DNA from: Hymenobacter artigasi
GTDB taxonomy: Bacteria; Bacteroidota; Bacteroidia; Cytophagales; Hymenobacteraceae
Assembly (NCBI RefSeq): GCF_012275535.1
Contig: NZ_JAAVTK010000001.1
Location: 62,001 to 126,000 of the forward strand
DNA: 64,000 bases
Direction: 5' to 3'
Both the position numbers and the translations under genes were made by a program. Within the stretch, counting starts at the first letter, position 1; each line of letters begins with the position of its first letter. Below are positions 7,939 through 16,067 of the stretch, piece after piece. The notes beneath the pieces are model-generated. The model did no database searches, was not told the DNA's origin, and saw nothing but the letters and a program-made list of their open reading frames with translations.

Positions 7939-8982
7939 ATGAAAAAAAATCTACTTCCGGCATTCCTGCTCTTAGGTGGCCTCGGCTTTGCCGAAAAAGC
8001 CAGCGCCCAAACGGCGGCCTTCGTGCAATACCCCCTCACCATCAACGGCAGTGACAACGCCGCCGTACGCTCCACCGGCGTTACGGCCAATGCGCCGGTG
8101 CTGCACCGCCTTGTGCTTTCCGATGGCGGCACGGCCGGCGGCCTGGTTCCCGCTTATTCCATCAAAGGACAGGCTACCGGCGCGGTTGCCGATGGCACTG
8201 GCTTCAGCACCCTAGCCAGTTCGCCAAAAGGCATTGCGTACGAGCAGTTTTCCATCACGGCTACGGCCGCTTTGCGCGTCGATTCGCTCGACTTCAACAT
8301 TCGCACGACCCAGAGCACCAACGGCCGGCTGTCGTTGCTGTGGTCGTTGAATGGGTTCACCACCGACTCGACGGAATTCAGCTACGCCAAAGGCCCCGCC
8401 ACCAACCCGGGTACCAGCACGAGCGTGCCGGCCACCCCCGGCGGCACCCTGCCGGCGGCCCACAACGGCACGTTTGGCACCGGCATTACGGGTCCCAGCG
8501 CCGCAACGGCCTATGCCTACCTGCCCCAGGACAACTCCCTGAACCCCAAGGATGATTTCCACTTTGCGTTCAACAACAGCGCCACGGGCCTGACCCTGGC
8601 CGCCGGCCAGACGCTGACAGTACGCCTTTACACGGCCCTGGGCAGCAACACCGCCGGCCGCTACGTGCTGCTTCGCAACGTGACCTTCAAGAGCCGCCAG
8701 GCTTACGTTCCCATGTTCCTGGCTACCCGCTCGCTGGTGGCTACCAACCTGGGCGTGTACCCCAACCCTACGCAGAACCGCCTGAACGTGCCCCACACCG
8801 CCGCCAGCCGCGATGCCCGCGTGACGGTATTCAGCACCACCGGGGCCCGGGTTGCCAGCTTCAGCGCCCAGCCCGGCACCACCGAAACGGCCGTAGACCT
8901 GAGCAACCTGAGCCGTGGCCTCTACCTGGTAGAGTACGCCGACGGTGGCCAGCGCAGCAGCGCCCGCATCATCAAGGAATAG
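7939..8982 (+). CDS. T9SS-secreted protein of unknown function in the pectin regulon
   Basis: 347 residues. An N-terminal signal peptide ends near KASAQ (residues 20-24). Residues about 25-260 are rich in Ser, Thr, Gly and Asn with alternating hydrophobics, suggesting a beta-sandwich; I do not recognise the fold. Residues about 270-347 are a type A T9SS sorting domain (LGVYPNPTQNRLNV, then SRGLYLVEYADGG), so the protein should cross the outer membrane and be released or anchored at the surface. Operator box 4 is 158 nt upstream, in the same regulon as the pectin enzymes. A carbohydrate-binding or still unclassified pectin-acting role is plausible but inferred only from regulation and neighbours. 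A strong terminator follows at 9010-9046. Confidence 0.8.
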   Translation: MKKNLLPAFLLLGGLGFAEKASAQTAAFVQYPLTINGSDNAAVRSTGVTANAPVLHRLVLSDGGTAGGLVPAYSIKGQATGAVADGTGFSTLASSPKGIAYEQFSITATAALRVDSLDFNIRTTQSTNGRLSLLWSLNGFTTDSTEFSYAKGPATNPGTSTSVPATPGGTLPAAHNGTFGTGITGPSAATAYAYLPQDNSLNPKDDFHFAFNNSATGLTLAAGQTLTVRLYTALGSNTAGRYVLLRNVTFKSRQAYVPMFLATRSLVATNLGVYPNPTQNRLNVPHTAASRDARVTVFSTTGARVASFSAQPGTTETAVDLSNLSRGLYLVEYADGGQRSSARIIKE

Positions 8983-9009
8983 CCCATTCCGGCTTTCGCC
9001 CGTTTGCAA

Positions 9010-9046
9010 CGCGCCCCCGGCTCTGCCGGGGGCGCGTTTTGTTTTG
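9010..9046 (+). terminator. Intrinsic terminator after the T9SS protein gene
   Basis: CGCGCCCCCGGC, loop TCTG, CCGGGGGCGCG, then TTTTGTTTT. It sits about 28 nt after the stop codon. Confidence 0.9.
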
Positions 9047-9168
9047 GGTGGGTGCCGCAGTAGGCTGGCACGCCGTCGCCCGGTGCGCGAGCGAAACAGC
9101 CGTGATTTCTGTCAGGAAAGCGGCATGTTGGGGATTCCGGCTTGTTCATACCCCAATCTGGAGCCGTT

Positions 9169-9268
9169 GCGCCGGTCTGACCGCCCTAAGCGGTCTGACC
9201 GGTTGAAGTACCAACGATTTCGGTTCAACGACAACCGGTCAGACCGCCTAGGGCGGTCAGACCGGCGC
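9169..9268. repeat. Long-armed inverted repeat, CCGGTCTGACCG family
   Basis: 37-base arms with a single mismatch. Each arm is itself an imperfect palindrome: CCGGTCTGACCG, a CCCTAAG or CCTAGGG spacer, then CGGTCTGACCGG. It lies between convergent genes, after the terminator at 9010-9046. No other copy occurs in the window. Confidence 0.85.
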
Positions 9269-9317
9269 GACGAGTCCGGATGGCACGGCACCATTGCAAA
9301 CGGCACCGCCCACCGGC

Positions 9318-11834
9318 TTACTTCCCCTTCACGGTGAGCGTGCTACTGCCCAGAGCGGGCATGCCATCCAGGCTCAGGCCCTCGGCCACGGCCTGGAAGG
9401 TGCCGCTGCCATCGGCGGTGAAGAAATGCAGCTCGGCCTCGCCCTTGGCGTTGGTCCGCACAATGGGGTTCCAGTAGAGGGTGCTGGTGCGCGGGTCGGC
9501 GGGCGGGTTGGTGAGCAGGGCGTTGTAGCGGGGCTGGTAAAACTCGCGCACCTCGGCGAAGCCGGCCATCTTCACAATGGCAATGCCCGGCGAAGGGCCT
9601 TTGTCGGCGCCCTTGTAGTTGGGGTCGGCGCGCTTGGTGTAGACAGCAATGGCCCCACCGGTGCCGCCAAAAATAGCCGCCTCGGCCCCCTTGAATATCT
9701 CAACCGACTCGACATCATTGGACGACATGTTGGCAATGAAATCAAGGTCGACCCGCTGCCCATCCAGAATAAACAGCGGCGTGCCCGAATTTCGGATTTG
9801 AACCGACAGGTTGGGAGCCTGACCCGTAATTACGAGGCCCGCCACGCGGCCCTGGAGCAGCTGCAACACGTTCATACCCGACTGCGAAGCCGGCATTTCG
9901 GTGAAGTCGACCACCGTGCCGCCGGTGGCGCCATAGAGGCGGCGCGGGTCATCGGAGGGGATTTTCACGCGCTTGGCCGTCACGGCCACGTTGCTCAGGG
10001 TGATGTTGCGAATGGCTTTCTCGGGGTGCAGGTCGAGGTCGGCGGCCTGGGCCTGGCGGCTGCGGCGCACAAAGGCCGCCACCCCCGCCGGAGCGGCTGC
10101 CAGCGAGGGCAGCGGCGGCAACGCCTGGGTGGGTATCGCGGGACCTTCATCGGGCAAAATGAGCACGTTGCTGCCGCCCTGCGACCGCCGCGCCTGAAGC
10201 GTGATAACGGCCGTATCGACCACCGGAATGCCCACGAAGCTGAAGCGGCCGTTGGCGTTGGTGGTGCCGGTAGTCACGTTTTTGGAAGGGCGCGTTTGCA
10301 GGAAAGTGAGCTGGCTGTTGGCAATGGGGCGGCTGCCGTGCTCGCTCACCACCTGACCCACCAGGCTCAGGTCGTGCTCGGCGCTGAAGGGCTGGAGCGG
10401 GGCCTGGCCGGCCAGCACCTGCTTCCACACAAAGCGCCGCCAGCCCTGGGTGAGCAGCAGGTCGTCGAGGGCCAGATTGGGGCCGGCCGAGGGGCTGCGG
10501 AAGTAGTAGCCCGGGTTTTCCACGTAGCCCACCAGGTCAGAGGTCAGCAGCAGGTTCGAGGCAATGGTTTCGGCGGTGGGGTCGAGGGCACTGAGGCCGG
10601 CATCGCTCACGCCGAGCGAAAAATTGGTGGCCACCGGCTGGCCGGCGGCGTCGGTCACGCGCACGGCCAGCTGCACCGGCGCGTGCGGCCCGTAGCTGGG
10701 CTGGTCCGGGGTGATGCTGATGCGCAGCCCGGCCGGCCCATTCTGCACAAAAGCCAGCCGCTCGCACCGCGGCGTGCCCTCCGCATCGAACAGCGTGAAG
10801 TGCACGATGCCGCTGGGGTAGTTCTTTTTGGGCATGCGCCACGCGGCGGGGGCATCGCCAGTGAGGGTGCGGGGACCGGGGTAGGCCGCCACGCCGCGCA
10901 CCTGGGTCATGAGCTGCACGGGGCCGGGAGCGGGCGCGCCGGGCACGCCCCGGTAGCGGGCCTCCACGATAAAGTTTTCGCCGCCATCCACTACGTGCAG
11001 GGTGTAGCCGCTGGGCTGCACGGCGGGCAGCGGATAGTCGGCGGTGCTGCCGTCGGGCATGGTGAAGTGCGCGTGGTAGCGCTGGCCGCTGCCGGGCACA
11101 AAGGCAAAGCGCCCCATGCCCGCGTGCCGGCTGCTGAAGCTGGGCACCACTACCACGTTTTTATCATTCAGAATCTGGCCGCGCACGTCGAGGCCCCGGC
11201 CGTTGGGGTCGGTGGCTTTGCAGGCCACCACGGCGGGCAGCCCCTCCACGAGGTAGCCGCCTTCGGGCAGAAACTGCACATCGGGGCGGGCGGCGGCGGC
11301 GGCGCGGGCACGGGCAAAGGCCGTGGTGGGCGCGGCCACCGGGCGGGGCTCCTGCGGGCCAATGGGCGAGGCCGGCCACACGCTCAGCCGGCGGCTGTAC
11401 ACGAACTCGTCGCCGGCGTTGCGCATCCAGTTGGTGTAGGCGCGCAGCACGTAGGTGCCGGCGGCCAGGGTATCGGTAATGGCGAGGTCGCCGCTGGCGC
11501 GGCCGCCCTGCAGGCGCAGGGTGCGGCGGGCCACCACCCGGTGCTCGGGCGAAACCAAATCGACGTGCAGCACCTGGCTGAGCGAGTCGAGCCGGTGCAC
11601 CGAAGCATCGACCACGTAGGCACTGAACCAGATGGTTTCGCCGGTGCCGTACACCGGGCGGTCGAGGTGCAGGTACACCTTTTCCTGCCGGGCGGCTGCG
11701 TAGTACTCGGCCACCTGCCGGGCAATGCGCGGCAGCAGCCCATCCTCGGGCGGGCGCAGCCGAAACGCGGTGAGGCCAATGGCAACGGCCAGCCCGGCGG
11801 CCAGCATTCCTTTTTGCACGCGCACTACTTTCAT
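9318..11834 (-). CDS. Macroglobulin-like (MG2) protein with TonB-receptor plug domain, no beta-barrel
   Basis: 838 residues. A hydrophobic N-terminal segment (about 10-25) may be a signal or anchor. An MG2-like start (YLHLDRPVYGTGETIWFSAYV region, about 50-70) leads into several Ig-like strands. Around 560-620 is a carboxypeptidase-regulatory-like module (LVGQVVSEHGSRPIANSQL). Residues about 690-770 resemble a TonB-receptor plug (SGMNVLQLLQGRVAGLVI, then ILDGQRVDLDFIANMSSNDV, VESVEIFKG). The 22-strand barrel of a real receptor is absent. Such chimeras are common in Bacteroidota and of unknown function. The start at 11832-11834 gives a sensible export signal; an upstream in-frame ATG adds a Cys-rich stretch unlike the family. 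No operator box is seen before it, so membership of the pectin regulon is doubtful. Confidence 0.75.
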   Translation of the reverse strand: MKVVRVQKGMLAAGLAVAIGLTAFRLRPPEDGLLPRIARQVAEYYAAARQEKVYLHLDRPVYGTGETIWFSAYVVDASVHRLDSLSQVLHVDLVSPEHRVVARRTLRLQGGRASGDLAITDTLAAGTYVLRAYTNWMRNAGDEFVYSRRLSVWPASPIGPQEPRPVAAPTTAFARARAAAAARPDVQFLPEGGYLVEGLPAVVACKATDPNGRGLDVRGQILNDKNVVVVPSFSSRHAGMGRFAFVPGSGQRYHAHFTMPDGSTADYPLPAVQPSGYTLHVVDGGENFIVEARYRGVPGAPAPGPVQLMTQVRGVAAYPGPRTLTGDAPAAWRMPKKNYPSGIVHFTLFDAEGTPRCERLAFVQNGPAGLRISITPDQPSYGPHAPVQLAVRVTDAAGQPVATNFSLGVSDAGLSALDPTAETIASNLLLTSDLVGYVENPGYYFRSPSAGPNLALDDLLLTQGWRRFVWKQVLAGQAPLQPFSAEHDLSLVGQVVSEHGSRPIANSQLTFLQTRPSKNVTTGTTNANGRFSFVGIPVVDTAVITLQARRSQGGSNVLILPDEGPAIPTQALPPLPSLAAAPAGVAAFVRRSRQAQAADLDLHPEKAIRNITLSNVAVTAKRVKIPSDDPRRLYGATGGTVVDFTEMPASQSGMNVLQLLQGRVAGLVITGQAPNLSVQIRNSGTPLFILDGQRVDLDFIANMSSNDVESVEIFKGAEAAIFGGTGGAIAVYTKRADPNYKGADKGPSPGIAIVKMAGFAEVREFYQPRYNALLTNPPADPRTSTLYWNPIVRTNAKGEAELHFFTADGSGTFQAVAEGLSLDGMPALGSSTLTVKGK

Positions 11835-12207
11835 GGTTGCATTCGGTCGAAAACAGCCGGCCCACACACACGGGCCGGCCCCTAGATTACCGCACAAAGA
11901 TGGCGACGGCATGAAGCACCGGCCCACCCGGGCACCTTATTTAGCGACAGCAAGCTACTCGCCAGCGCACTACTGCCGGGATTTTAGGGGCCGCTTGGGC
12001 AAAAAATCGGTACTCTTGTAATAGATTTGGCCTGCTGAAGATTCCCCGCACGCTCCGGCGGCCACGGCAGTAGCGCCCCCGCGCTGCCTGGCGGACCAAC
12101 GGGCAGCCGCGCCGGGGAACCATTCGGCCCGATAATCCGGTAGTTAGCCGGGAGCCAATGGCTCCGAAGGCTGCGGCCGATACTTATTACTTCCTTTCCC
12201 TACGCGC
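11835..12207. other. Divergent intergenic gap before the LacI regulator
   Basis: No gene is recognisable. A perfect Bacteroidota -7 hexamer pattern TAGATTTG lies at 12022-12029 on the plus strand, but the nearest TTG is 24 nt upstream, too far for a confident -33 element. No copy of the operator box is present here, so the regulator does not appear to repress itself through that site. Confidence 0.4.
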
Positions 12208-13239
12208 TTGGACCCCGTCACTATCAAGGATATCGCGCACGCCCTCAATCTGTCGACTTCGACGGTGTCGCGGGCCCTGCGCGACAGCTACGAAATCAGC
12301 CCCGAAACCAAGCGGCTGGTGATGGAATATGCCGAGCGCCTGAACTACCGCCCCAACCCCATTGCCCTGAGCCTGAAGGGCAGCAGCAGCAAGGCCATCG
12401 GCGTTATCGTGCCCCAGATTGCGAATAACTTCTTTTCGCAGGCCATCAACGGCATCGAGGCCATTGCCTACAACCGGGGCTACCACGTCATCATCTTCCA
12501 GACCCACGAGAGCTACGAGCGCGAAATAGCCAACGTGCAGCAAGCCGTGTCGCGCCGCGTCGATGGGTTGCTTCTCTCGCTTTCCAGCGAAACGTCGGAC
12601 GTGGCCCACCTCAAGGCGCTGGTCGACCAGGGCATGCCGCTGGTGCTGTTCGACCGCGTGGCGGCCGGCCTCGATGTGACGCAGGTGGTGGCCGACAACT
12701 TTGGCGGGGCCTACGCCGCCACCTCGCACCTGCTGCAAACCGGCCGGCGGCGCATTGCCCACCTCACCATTCCGCCCTACCTCAGCATCACGCAGGAGCG
12801 GCTGGCCGGCTACCGTGCCGCTTTGGAGCAATACGGCGTGCCTTTCGATGAAAACCTGGTGCGCTACGGCACCTTCGGCCCCGACGAGGCCGGCCCGCTC
12901 GTGGACGAGCTCCTGGCCCTCTCCCCGCCCCCCGATGCGTTTTTCACGGCCAGCGACCGGCTGGCCCTGGGCACGCTGGGGGCCCTGCGCCAGCGCGGCA
13001 TCGACGTGCCCGGCGAAGTAGCCCTGCTCAGCTTCACCAACTCACAATCAGCTCACCTGCTGAACCCGCCGCTGAGCACCGTGACCCAGCCGGCCCAGGA
13101 AATCGGCCAGCTCGCCGCCGAGCGCCTCATCGAGCTCATCGAGCGCAAGCACAAGAGCACCGGCCCCAGCGTGATGAAGCTGCCCACCACGCTGGTGGTG
13201 CGCGAGTCATCGGCCCCGGTGCCGAGGCTGGTGGAGTAA
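12208..13239 (+). CDS. LacI-family transcriptional regulator, probable controller of the pectin regulon
   Basis: 343 residues. The N-terminal helix-turn-helix (TIKDIAHALNLSTSTVSRAL) and hinge (YRPNPIALSLKGSSSKAIGV) are classic LacI. Residues about 60-335 form a periplasmic-binding-protein-like effector domain (VPQIANNFFSQAINGIE, VDGLLLSLSSETSD, FFTASDRLALGTLGALRQRG). It should bind DNA as a dimer and release it on binding a sugar or uronate. The start is TTG at 12208; no ATG is available nearby, the upstream frame is open for several codons, and no ribosome-binding sequence settles the choice. The five repeated boxes at kduD, symporter, fusion enzyme, T9SS protein and pectate lyase are the best candidates for its sites. 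That link is inference from location and palindromic form. Confidence 0.9.
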   Translation: MDPVTIKDIAHALNLSTSTVSRALRDSYEISPETKRLVMEYAERLNYRPNPIALSLKGSSSKAIGVIVPQIANNFFSQAINGIEAIAYNRGYHVIIFQTHESYEREIANVQQAVSRRVDGLLLSLSSETSDVAHLKALVDQGMPLVLFDRVAAGLDVTQVVADNFGGAYAATSHLLQTGRRRIAHLTIPPYLSITQERLAGYRAALEQYGVPFDENLVRYGTFGPDEAGPLVDELLALSPPPDAFFTASDRLALGTLGALRQRGIDVPGEVALLSFTNSQSAHLLNPPLSTVTQPAQEIGQLAAERLIELIERKHKSTGPSVMKLPTTLVVRESSAPVPRLVE

Positions 13240-13263
13240 CAACAAAACCATCAGAAACAGAAC

Positions 13264-13366
13264 GTCATGCTGAGCTTGTCGAAGCATCTCGCGTGCAATG
13301 GTAATTCTTTCGTCCAACGATTGAGTTACTACCACACGCGAGATGCTTCGACTTCGCTCAGCATGA
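13264..13366. repeat. Long-armed inverted repeat, GTCATGCTGAGC family (copy 2)
   Basis: Arms of about 32 bases: GTCATGCTGAGC, TTGTCGAAGCATCTCGCG on the left, and the matching CGCGAGATGCTTCGAC and GCTCAGCATGAC on the right. It fills the gap between the convergent LacI and receptor genes, where it could act as a two-way terminator-like hairpin. Confidence 0.88.
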
Positions 13367-13389
13367 CGCGCTAATAAGCCTACTTTAAC

Positions 13390-15909
13390 TCATTTCGCGC
13401 CCAGCGCGGGCAGCATCACCTTCAGCTCGGCCGAGTAGAGGCGACCAATGAAGGGCGAAGCCACGAACTCGCGCATCTTGGTGTCGAACAGGTTCACGAC
13501 CTGGGCCGAGGCGGTGAGGTAGGAGTTGAGGCGGTAGCCGGCGCTCACATCCACGGTGGTGAAGCCGCCGAGGGGGCCGTAGTTCCAGGTGCGGCCGTAG
13601 CGGGCGTTTTCCTTCACGCCGAGGGTGCTGTTAGCGGAAGCGGCCACGTTGATACCGGAGTAGAAGTCGTAGGCCTGCACGTAGCGAGTGAAGATGGAGC
13701 CAAAGAATTTCTTGCCGCTGTAGTTCAGGGCCAGGCTGCCTTTGTGGTTGGGCGTGTTGATGGGCAGGTCGACTTCTTTCTGCACCTTGCCGTCCTTGTT
13801 GCCGTCGTTTTTCAGGTCGGAGTAGTCGAGCTTGAAATCGAACCAGGAGTAGTTCAGGGCCAGGCTCAGCGAGGAAGTGAGGAAGTAGCTGAAGCCAAAA
13901 TCGGCCCCGTAGGTGTCGACCTGGCCGAAGTTAACGTAGGTGAGCACGGTGGCCGCGCCGGCCTCGGGCGTGCCGGGCACCACCTGCGACATGGGCGTGG
14001 TGCCGCGCGTCACCACTTTGCGGCCGTTGGTGGCGATGTTGATGGCCGGGCTCAGGAAGTTCTGCGAACGGTTGTAGTAGGCGTTGGCGTCGATGAAAAA
14101 CTTGGGCGTAACCTTACCCTTGTAGCCCACTTCCACGGTTTTGATGGTTTCCACTTTCAGCTTGTCAATCACGGTGCCGTCGCTCAGGGTGAAACCCTGG
14201 CCGTTGCCCAGCAGCAGGCCCCCAAACAGGTAGCCGTCGAGGTTGAGGATGGTGGGGGCGGCAATGCCCTGGCCGTAGGTGAGGCGCAGGTTCTGGTCGT
14301 TGAGGGACCAGACCAGGCCGGCTTTTGGGATGAAGTTGAAGCCGTACCGGTCGTGCTGGTCGGCGCGGGCGGCGGCGATGAGCTTGAAGTGGCCCGGCAA
14401 CGTGAGCTCGCCCTGGGTGTAGAGGCCGATTTGGTTGATGACGATATCGCCGTCGCGGTCAAACAAATACGTGTGCTCGCTGAAGGCCATGTCGCGCTGG
14501 TACTGCGTGCCCACCACGAGGTTGAAGATGCCGAACGTGTTATTGTACTGCAGTTCGCCGTTGAGGCGGCGCGAGGCATCCTTGAACACCGCCCCGCGCT
14601 GCAGGGCCACGCCGGCGGTGGGGGTTTTGCCAAACCACTGCTCGGTGTAAGAGCGGCTGCGGGCTTCGTCCTCCGAAAAGCCGGCATCCTTGAAGCTCAG
14701 GTAGTTTTGGGTGCGCTGGTTGATGGCGTAGGTGTCAGCCGTTTTGCTCCAGGTGTTGTACACCTGCGCAAACCAGCGCGGCGACACGTAGCGGGCATGC
14801 AGGTACTGCACGCTCCAGTCCTTAATCTGGTTGCGGCCGGCGTTGGTCTGGGCCAGGAAGCTCGACTGGTTGCCGCCGTACGACACGATGATGTCGGCCT
14901 TGTCGGTGAGGCTGTAGTACACGGCCGCCTCGCCGTGCAGGCTCTTGAAGGTGCGGTCGAGGTCAATTTCCTTTTCGGCGTGGAAGATGCCCGGGCTGGC
15001 TGGCGACGTGGTTTTGAAGGCCGTATTGGTGTAGTACACGGTATCGGTGTAGGCAAAATCCTCGCCCCGCGTGTACTCGCCTGTCACCTTAAAGGCCAGC
15101 TTGGAGTTGAGCACCTGCGCGTGGCGGAAGCGGCCCGAAAACACACTCTGGTTGCCCAAACCCAGCGCCACGGTGGTGCCGGCCGAGCGGCGCGGGTCCT
15201 TGCTGATGGTGTTCACCAGGCCGTTGTGGGCATTGGGGCCGTAGAGCGCGGCCGACGGTCCGAGCACGACTTCAATGCGTTCAATATCCTCCTTCACCAC
15301 GCTGGTGAGGGGGCCCAGCGGCAGGCCGGTGGCAATGAGCGTGGACAGGCGCGCATCGTTCATCTGCAGGTTTTTGGGGTTGAAGGCGCTATTAAAGCCG
15401 CGCACGTTGATGCCCGTGCCCAGCACGCCGGTCCGGATGTAGTCGACGCCTTTCTGGCGGGCCAGCAGCTCGCCCACGTTGAAGGACGGCAGCTCGTCAA
15501 TCTGCTTGGCGGTAATCAGGTCGATGGTAGCGGGGGCCTCGGTGAGCTTCTCGGGGCGGCGCGAGGCCGATACCACGACTTCACCGGCCATCACGGAGGC
15601 AGCGGCCAGGCCGATGGTGCCCAAATCCACGATGCTGGAGCCGACTTCCACGGTGCGGGCCGGCAGGGCTTCGTAGCCGATGGAGGACAGCACCACTTTG
15701 TAGGTGCCCGGCTGGAGGCCGGTGATGGTGAACTCGCCGCCGTTGCCCGACGACGCGCCCGTGGTGGTGCCGGCAATGAGCACGCTCACGCCCGGCAGGC
15801 CTTCTTTGGTGGCAGCATCCGTAACGCGGCCGCGCACGCCGCCGCCCTGGGCCGCAGCTCCCAATGCCTGAACCAAGAGCAGAAAAAAGAGTAAAAATCG
15901 AGAGGCCAT
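13390..15909 (-). CDS. TonB-dependent outer-membrane receptor
   Basis: 839 residues. A signal peptide (LLFFLLLVQALGAAAQ) is followed by a carboxypeptidase-regulatory-like domain (GGGVRGRVTDAATKEGLPGV, residues about 22-105). A plug follows (ASRRPEKLTEAPATIDLITA, then VLGPSAALYGPNAHNGLVN), and then a long beta-barrel ending LYSAELKVMLPALGAK. It lacks the SusC-specific spacing and no SusD-like lipoprotein follows, so it is a classical siderophore, cobalamin or oligosaccharide-type receptor rather than a SusCD system. The substrate is unknown. It stands beside the LacI gene but has no operator box upstream, so participation in pectin uptake is only possible. The ATG is at 15907-15909. The gap upstream (15910-16067) holds a hairpin belonging to the next gene. 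Confidence 0.88.
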   Translation of the reverse strand: MASRFLLFFLLLVQALGAAAQGGGVRGRVTDAATKEGLPGVSVLIAGTTTGASSGNGGEFTITGLQPGTYKVVLSSIGYEALPARTVEVGSSIVDLGTIGLAAASVMAGEVVVSASRRPEKLTEAPATIDLITAKQIDELPSFNVGELLARQKGVDYIRTGVLGTGINVRGFNSAFNPKNLQMNDARLSTLIATGLPLGPLTSVVKEDIERIEVVLGPSAALYGPNAHNGLVNTISKDPRRSAGTTVALGLGNQSVFSGRFRHAQVLNSKLAFKVTGEYTRGEDFAYTDTVYYTNTAFKTTSPASPGIFHAEKEIDLDRTFKSLHGEAAVYYSLTDKADIIVSYGGNQSSFLAQTNAGRNQIKDWSVQYLHARYVSPRWFAQVYNTWSKTADTYAINQRTQNYLSFKDAGFSEDEARSRSYTEQWFGKTPTAGVALQRGAVFKDASRRLNGELQYNNTFGIFNLVVGTQYQRDMAFSEHTYLFDRDGDIVINQIGLYTQGELTLPGHFKLIAAARADQHDRYGFNFIPKAGLVWSLNDQNLRLTYGQGIAAPTILNLDGYLFGGLLLGNGQGFTLSDGTVIDKLKVETIKTVEVGYKGKVTPKFFIDANAYYNRSQNFLSPAINIATNGRKVVTRGTTPMSQVVPGTPEAGAATVLTYVNFGQVDTYGADFGFSYFLTSSLSLALNYSWFDFKLDYSDLKNDGNKDGKVQKEVDLPINTPNHKGSLALNYSGKKFFGSIFTRYVQAYDFYSGINVAASANSTLGVKENARYGRTWNYGPLGGFTTVDVSAGYRLNSYLTASAQVVNLFDTKMREFVASPFIGRLYSAELKVMLPALGAK

Positions 15910-16009
15910 AGTCGTTGGGATTGAAAGGGTTGGTGGGATTTTGCGTCGGAGTGTAGGAGTGGGACGAATCTACCGGCCTCCCCTACCCAACGCTTTCCCA
16001 CGCCGCAAA

Positions 16010-16045
16010 TAAGCGCGGTGGACTTAACCGCCACCGGCCGCGCTA
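16010..16045 (-). terminator. Probable terminator after the helical protein gene
   Basis: On the minus strand AGCGCGG...CCACCGCGCT can pair with a small bulge and is followed by TTATTTG. It lies about 22 nt past the stop codon. The T-run is short, so confidence is moderate. Confidence 0.5.
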
Positions 16046-16067
16046 CCCTCTCGCAAACAATTGTTAA

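Noticed and set aside
9294..11885. 863-codon open frame on the plus strand opposite the MG2/plug gene
   Set aside because: Codon composition and lack of any domain mark it as a shadow. The minus-strand protein has signal, MG2 and plug motifs.
13744..15894. Long open frame on the plus strand opposite the TonB-dependent receptor
   Set aside because: Shadow of a convincing receptor gene; the translation is Val/Gly/His-rich and matches nothing.
13390..15909. SusC/SusD polysaccharide utilisation pair
   Set aside because: No SusD-like lipoprotein follows or precedes the receptor, and the receptor lacks a SusC-like layout.
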